DNA of 27,093 bases from Ophiothrix spiculata (Eukaryota; Echinodermata; Ophiuroidea; Amphilepidida; Ophiotrichidae): NCBI GenBank assembly GCA_000969725.1, contig JXSR01S010269.1. The stretch is one strand, 5' to 3'. The notes under the pieces are model-generated. The model ran no database searches and was not told where the DNA came from. It saw only the letters and a program-made list of their open reading frames with translations. The position numbers and the translations under genes were made by a program. Positions 23,275 through 27,093 of this stretch are shown one piece after another (the first letter of the stretch is position 1; every line of letters starts with the position of its first letter).

Positions 23275-23518
23275 CAGGTATGTGAAAAATTATGAGAGTA
23301 TCATCAATATCATTACACATATTGTTAAAACAAGAAGTTAACAAGGTGCTAAATCATGAAAAGTCCACTGGCCACTGCATTCAATACTTGACTTGAAATG
23401 GAGGTTTATTTACTGTAAGTTTTGAAAAATGTTAAGAATGCTTATGATATGGAGACGTTGTACCGATTCACAAGTTTAGAAAACACGATAAAATAAGTTT
23501 TGTATTTTTTGTCAACAG

Positions 23519-23651
23519 TGGCTAAAGAATGACTTTCTGGGGTATCTTGATCGTTGGAAACAGCAGTGTGACGCGAAGGACAATCTGACTACCAAACAGA
23601 AGAACCGTATGTGTTTGAGTAAGGAAACATTAGAAGGACTACATATCACAG
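23519..23651 (+). CDS. P-element-type transposase exon 3
   Basis: 133 bp, acceptor GTCAACAG|TGGC and donor ATCACAG|GTTAGT. It reads WLKNDFLGYLDRWKQQCDAK, DNLTTKQKNRMCLSKETLEG and LHIT. The F-x-YL-x-x-W and LSKET-x-EGL-x-IT motifs are characteristic of the C-terminal part of P/THAP9-like transposases. About 50 residues that I expect between VYLAAQ and WLKNDF in this family are not encoded by anything I can see at 23280-23518, so an exon may have been lost or replaced. Confidence 0.8.
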
Positions 23652-24182
23652 GTTAGTACATATCATCATATAAAAATAAATGTGGAAGGATCGATTGTAA
23701 CTACTGTGTAAAAAGGTACATTCCCCCGTCTTAAGATAAACTGTGTAAGTGGTATTTTTCGCGCCACGTTAATTTTTGCGCTGAATTCACCTAGCGCAGA
23801 AAATACATATATGCCAATGCTCATTAAAAAAATTCCACATGTATGAAAATTAAGGCGCACAAAATTATTCAAAATTAGCCGTGCACAAAAATTACTGAGC
23901 GTGAAATAGCCTTTACGTTATGATTCTCTGTTAAGGCCTTTTATGATCTCCCCATTTCCAAGCAATTGGGAGATACAATAACTCAACTCCATAAGGCGTC
24001 AGGCTCCATTTCACGTGTTATATATAACAGACTTCAAATTTTTAGGATTTTCATTATACATTTTGTTCATGTTCCAAAACTGAAAGAAGTTGTATGTTAG
24101 AGTGGGTAAGTTGATTGAGTGTAGGCCTACATATATTATTTTTCCTAAATTTCTTAATTTGTATTCACATTTTCTTTTACAG
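23652..24182 (+). other. Transposase intron 3
   Basis: AT-rich intron, GTTAGT to TTTTACAG, phase 1. A small imperfect inverted repeat (ATCTCCCC..TTGGGAGAT) lies near 23947-23975. No other feature. Confidence 0.75.
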
Positions 24183-24466
24183 TGTATTCCTTTGTGGACT
24201 TGGTGAAAGAACTTTTGCAAGAACCGGGGGTTGCTTACTTTTTGAGCGAAAAACTTTGCCAGGATCCTCTTGAAGAGCATTTTTCAAAACAACGTGGCGC
24301 TGGCGGAGCAAATCGTAACATGATGGTTGCTGACTATTCATCTCAAGAGCTGAAGATCTTAGTAGCAGGATCACAGATGGTGGCATCGGCGAAAGGAAAC
24401 AGCAGGAACTATAAACGTAAAAATGACTCTGCCTTGATTCTACCAAAACCCAAATCCAAGGTTTAG
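24183..24466 (+). CDS. P-element-type transposase exon 4 (C-terminal)
   Basis: With the split Val codon it reads VYSFVDLVKELLQEPGVAYF, LSEKLCQDPLEEHFSKQRGA, GGANRNMMVADYSSQELKIL and then a Lys/Arg-rich tail ending PKPKSKV before TAG. The SEK-x-x-QDPLE-x-x-F-x-x-R-x-x-GG-x-N motif is the standard end of the P/THAP9 catalytic domain. The Glu of QDPLE is a good candidate for the third catalytic acidic residue (inference). The basic tail could be a nuclear localisation signal. No obvious AATAAA follows closely. Confidence 0.83.
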
Positions 24467-25397
24467 AATTGAATGGACTACATACAGCAGAAAATGATCC
24501 ATGCCTATTTTGTGATTGACAGTAGGACATTATGCAGCAACAACTCATGTAAAGTAGCAATTTGTTCAGGGTTTCAGTGATTAAATCACTCGCATTTCTT
24601 TAAATTGAAAGTACACTACTACAGTGTGTAAAGACTATATGGACGATGTCGAGTGACTTTAAGTTTGTACAGAATTGATGCTTTGCGTCATGATTCGTTG
24701 GACTTTGACACACTTTCAATTTTCGCCTACTGTTGTTACCATGCTACACAACACTCATTTTACAGGGTTTTGAAATTTCTGTTACACAACACTCATTTTA
24801 CAGGGTTTTGAAATTTCTGTTTCATAGGATCTATAGATAAAATTGATGAAATTGGATATGCTTATGATCATGGAATTTTGAAATTTCAGCAGGGAAAAGT
24901 TTTGATTCTTAAAATGCTGGGAACCCTGATTGGACAAATTGTAAATATATTATGATGCTATAATATTTTTAAGACTCATTGGTGTAAACTCAAAACTTGT
25001 AACAATTAACACATGATTTAAGAGTTCTTATTTTCGCCAATGATGAAATGATGCCAATTATCAGAACTGGTGTAGTTTTATATTCAGATTGCTTCCCATG
25101 TTGTCTGATCATTTTATATTATCCTTTAATACCAGTGCTAAGGTCTATTTTGTTGAAAATAAGATTCAGAATGAGTTTTAAAGCGAGACATTTTTCAGCT
25201 GTTTGCAACAATTATTAAAAATGAAAAATGTTAATATTAATTGAGTCAAGATTGGTGTGGTCAGTACAAAATTTCTCATAAAACTCTTGAATCATTTCCT
25301 AAAACCTAGTAATTACAAACTGAGAAATATAAAGAAATAACAAAGCAATAACAAATATCAAATTATATCATGTTTTATTAACCACATGTATTTATGT
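24467..25397. other. Transposase 3' flank; 38-bp direct repeat
   Basis: TACACAACACTCATTTTACA and its continuation form a 38-bp unit at 24745-24782, repeated at once, apparently without change, at 24783-24820. The rest is AT-rich DNA without a recognised feature. No inverted copy of the 19943 sequence was found here. Confidence 0.7.
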
Positions 25398-25748
25398 AAA
25401 TCTTTCAAAGAATGAGATAAAAAAATAGAATTCAAACAAATTCCGAGTCTTGTATTTAAAATTGTACGCACTCATGCATGGAAATATTTCTGAAATATAT
25501 TATGCATGAGTACGTACGATTTTGAATACTTGACTCGAGGTTTGTTTGAATTCTATTTTAAATCTTTCAAAGAATGAGATGAAAATTGAATTCAAACAAA
25601 TTCCAAGTCTTGTATTCAAAATTGTACGCACTCATGCATGGAAATATTTCTGAAATATATTATGCATGAGTACGTACGATTTTGAATACATGACTCGAGG
25701 TTTGTTTGAATTCTATTTTAAATCTTTCAAAGAATGAGATGAAAATTG
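25398..25748. repeat. Tandem array of two palindromes
   Basis: The spacer AAATCTTTCAAAGAATGAGA occurs at 25398, 25560 and 25720 (periods 162 and 160 bp). Between the spacers lie two copies of an inverted repeat with arms of about 54 bp (25425-25556 and about 25586-25716). Each arm runs from GAATTCAAACAAATTCC to GTACG(C/T)ACTCATGCAT around an AT-rich core of about 20 bp. Such units could extrude as cruciforms. Confidence 0.9.
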
Positions 25749-25904
25749 AAAATCAAGAATGTAATTACTTCTTGATTGTATGTATAGAATTTATATCACA
25801 CTGTACAAAAAATAGCACTGTACCAAAAACAAAATAATAACAATAATAAAAAAAGCTGAAATCTTAATTGAGCATTAATAAGTTTTGTAGTGAGACTCAA
25901 GTTA

Positions 25905-25949
25905 CTATAGGCAAGAAGTTACCATAGACAAGGTAACTTCTTGCTATAG
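25905..25949. repeat. Hairpin containing CAAGAAGTTACC
   Basis: CTATAGGCAAGAAGTTACC (25905-25923) and GGTAACTTCTTGCTATAG (25932-25949) form a near-perfect stem with an 8-base loop. Part of it is the 17-mer shared with 16865 and 22740. Confidence 0.75.
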
Positions 25950-26220
25950 GTATTCATTTTGGCCTATACCAGTGTTTCTCAAGTTGCATGCCCTAATTTG
26001 ATGCTTGACTAGTACTGATAGAGCTTTCCTAAGAAAGAAACCTCATTTAGGCGGTGCGTTTGTACCAATTCAGTTTAGAACTTATGGTGTAAATGGTTAA
26101 TCTCATACCTTAAAATAACACGACGAACCATGTATACCCATAAACTCAATTCAATAAAGAAAAAGGTTTAATATGAAGTCATGGTCAGACATTTATTGGC
26201 ATGTTCCATCGCCCAACGTT

Positions 26221-26466
26221 ATATGTGATGACTCACCCTGAAAAGGGGGACTTTGCGACAAAACACTTTTCAAGATGCATGTTGAAATAAGCAGCAAAAA
26301 ATAATGAAAATAATAATCTCCAGCAGATTTTCTGTTGTAAAATTTGATTGCCTTGATTACTTTCAACAATGTGTCATTTTAAAGCTTGGAAAATGTTGCA
26401 ACAGATGAAATAAAAAAAAAATCAAAATAGATATCATCTTCAAAGTCACCCCGAGCCGTCACATAT
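26221..26466. mobile_element. MITE, ATATGTGATGACTC family, copy 2
   Basis: 246 bp, same orientation as the copy at 16417-16672. It shares ATATGTGATGACTCACCC at the left, GCAGCAAAAAATAA, GTAAAATTTGATTGCCTT and TGCAACAGATGAAAT inside, and CCGTCACATAT at the right. The right end has partly decayed, lacking the full CCCCTTTCGGGG stem. Confidence 0.8.
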
Positions 26467-26581
26467 GTGTAGTGTACCATAATTATCTCATTTTGAACTT
26501 ATTTTGAAAGGCATTTAGACTAGTCTCAAAACAAGCAATATGATAATATCATGCTTTTTAACTTCATTAATTCCAATTATT

Positions 26582-26896
26582 TTATTCAACTAAACTTGAC
26601 CTCAAAGCTTTTGCACTTTTTCGGTCTGCAGCATCCCTTTCTTTCATAAGATACACAAGAGCTTGTACATAGCCGTGACACCTGATATCAACCCAGTACA
26701 TCAGCATCTTTGATTTGAGTACATCACTGAATACTGAAGTTAAATGCCTTGCAAGAGACCTCCATGAGGTGTTAATTTTAACGCTATTAGCAATCCACTC
26801 AAACAAATCATCCCTCATGTTCCCATCCCTCATAGAATGTACAGTCATGGATTTTAGTCTTTTAAGTAGTTCACTTTCCACACATCGGAAAAACAA
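26582..26896 (-). CDS. Possible terminal exon of an unrecognised protein
   Basis: The minus-strand frame is open from about 26960 to a TAA at 26584-26582. The part from ESELLKRLKSM onward has protein-like composition. The segment MRDDLFEWIANSV, SWRSLARHL, VQALVYLMKERDAADRKSAK suggests amphipathic helices, with a W-x-x-LA spacing that faintly recalls Death-fold domains; I do not claim membership. A possible weak acceptor (TGGAAAG|TGAA) lies near 26876, so the true exon may start there. It is also possible that this is a repeat-derived or chance frame. Confidence 0.3.
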   Translation of the reverse strand: MFFRCVESELLKRLKSMTVHSMRDGNMRDDLFEWIANSVKINTSWRSLARHLTSVFSDVLKSKMLMYWVDIRCHGYVQALVYLMKERDAADRKSAKALRSSLVE

Positions 26897-27093
26897 AAAT
26901 AGTGGTAGGAGCGCATTCGCGCCCGCGCTCCTTAAAAATGAAGGACTGATTTACCATTTGAATTTACTCGCACGCCCCGACTTGTAATTAAACTCCCGCA
27001 TTGGGAAATACAATATTATAATGGGCCTCCCATCCCCTGTATTGAAACTGCAAGAGCTATTAGTAATCGATTAGACCTACGTTGTAGTTAAAG
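26897..27093. other. Right edge; GC-rich inverted repeat
   Basis: AGGAGCGC (26907-26914) and GCGCTCCT (26925-26932) form a perfect 8-bp stem around a CpG-rich loop, unusual for this AT-rich window. No gene was recognised in the remaining sequence. Confidence 0.45.

Overview
The window looks like animal (eukaryotic) genomic DNA from a transposon-rich marine invertebrate. The evidence is an intron-split metabolic gene with GT-AG junctions, tRNA-derived SINE heads, many small inverted-repeat elements, simple-sequence arrays and long G or C homopolymers. The style (frequent taggcctac words, CAGTGGCGT-type sequence, P-element-like transposase) fits an echinoderm or another invertebrate deuterostome. 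I cannot name the species.

Left part (1-9718, minus strand): four in-phase exons of dihydropyrimidinase (DPYS), read right to left at 9718-9534, 4776-4612, 2370-2309 and 744-664. Together they carry the HxH metal motif, the carboxylated-lysine region and the VHAENG metal-binding histidine, so the product should be a true amidohydrolase and not a catalytically dead CRMP. The 5' exon(s) and the 3' half of the gene were not found in the window. Two of the four exons have 5'-truncated extra copies just downstream in the transcription direction. The introns hold a two-copy MITE family (CAGGGATGCC), a piggyBac-type TTAA element with GC-rich hairpins, a 155-bp tandem repeat broken by a Harbinger-like MITE with a TAA target duplication, and tRNA-derived SINEs.

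Middle (9719-20132): no convincing coding exon. It holds fold-back repeats, G-runs, tRNA-Ala-like and tRNA-Pro-like SINE heads, a two-copy MITE family (ATATGTGATGACTC), a promoter-like stretch near 17.0-17.2 kb ending in a clean splice donor at 17235/17236, and a 1.3-kb GTT/GGT array with a higher-order repeat of about 573 bp.

Right part (20133-24466, plus strand): a four-exon P-element-type transposase gene whose N-terminus is a ZAD-like C-x2-C...C-x2-C zinc module instead of the usual THAP finger. Exon 2 is interrupted exactly at its donor end by a 158-bp palindromic MITE that adds an in-frame stop, so this copy is probably inactive in this haplotype. A splice acceptor just upstream of the ATG could be joined to the promoter-like exon near 17.2 kb, as expected for a host-controlled or domesticated gene; this is inference. 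Beyond it lie tandem palindromes, the second ATATGTGATGACTC MITE and a possible terminal exon of an unrecognised minus-strand gene.

The most promising unusual objects are the ZAD-P transposase with its exonised palindrome, and the repeated truncated-exon duplications in the DPYS gene.
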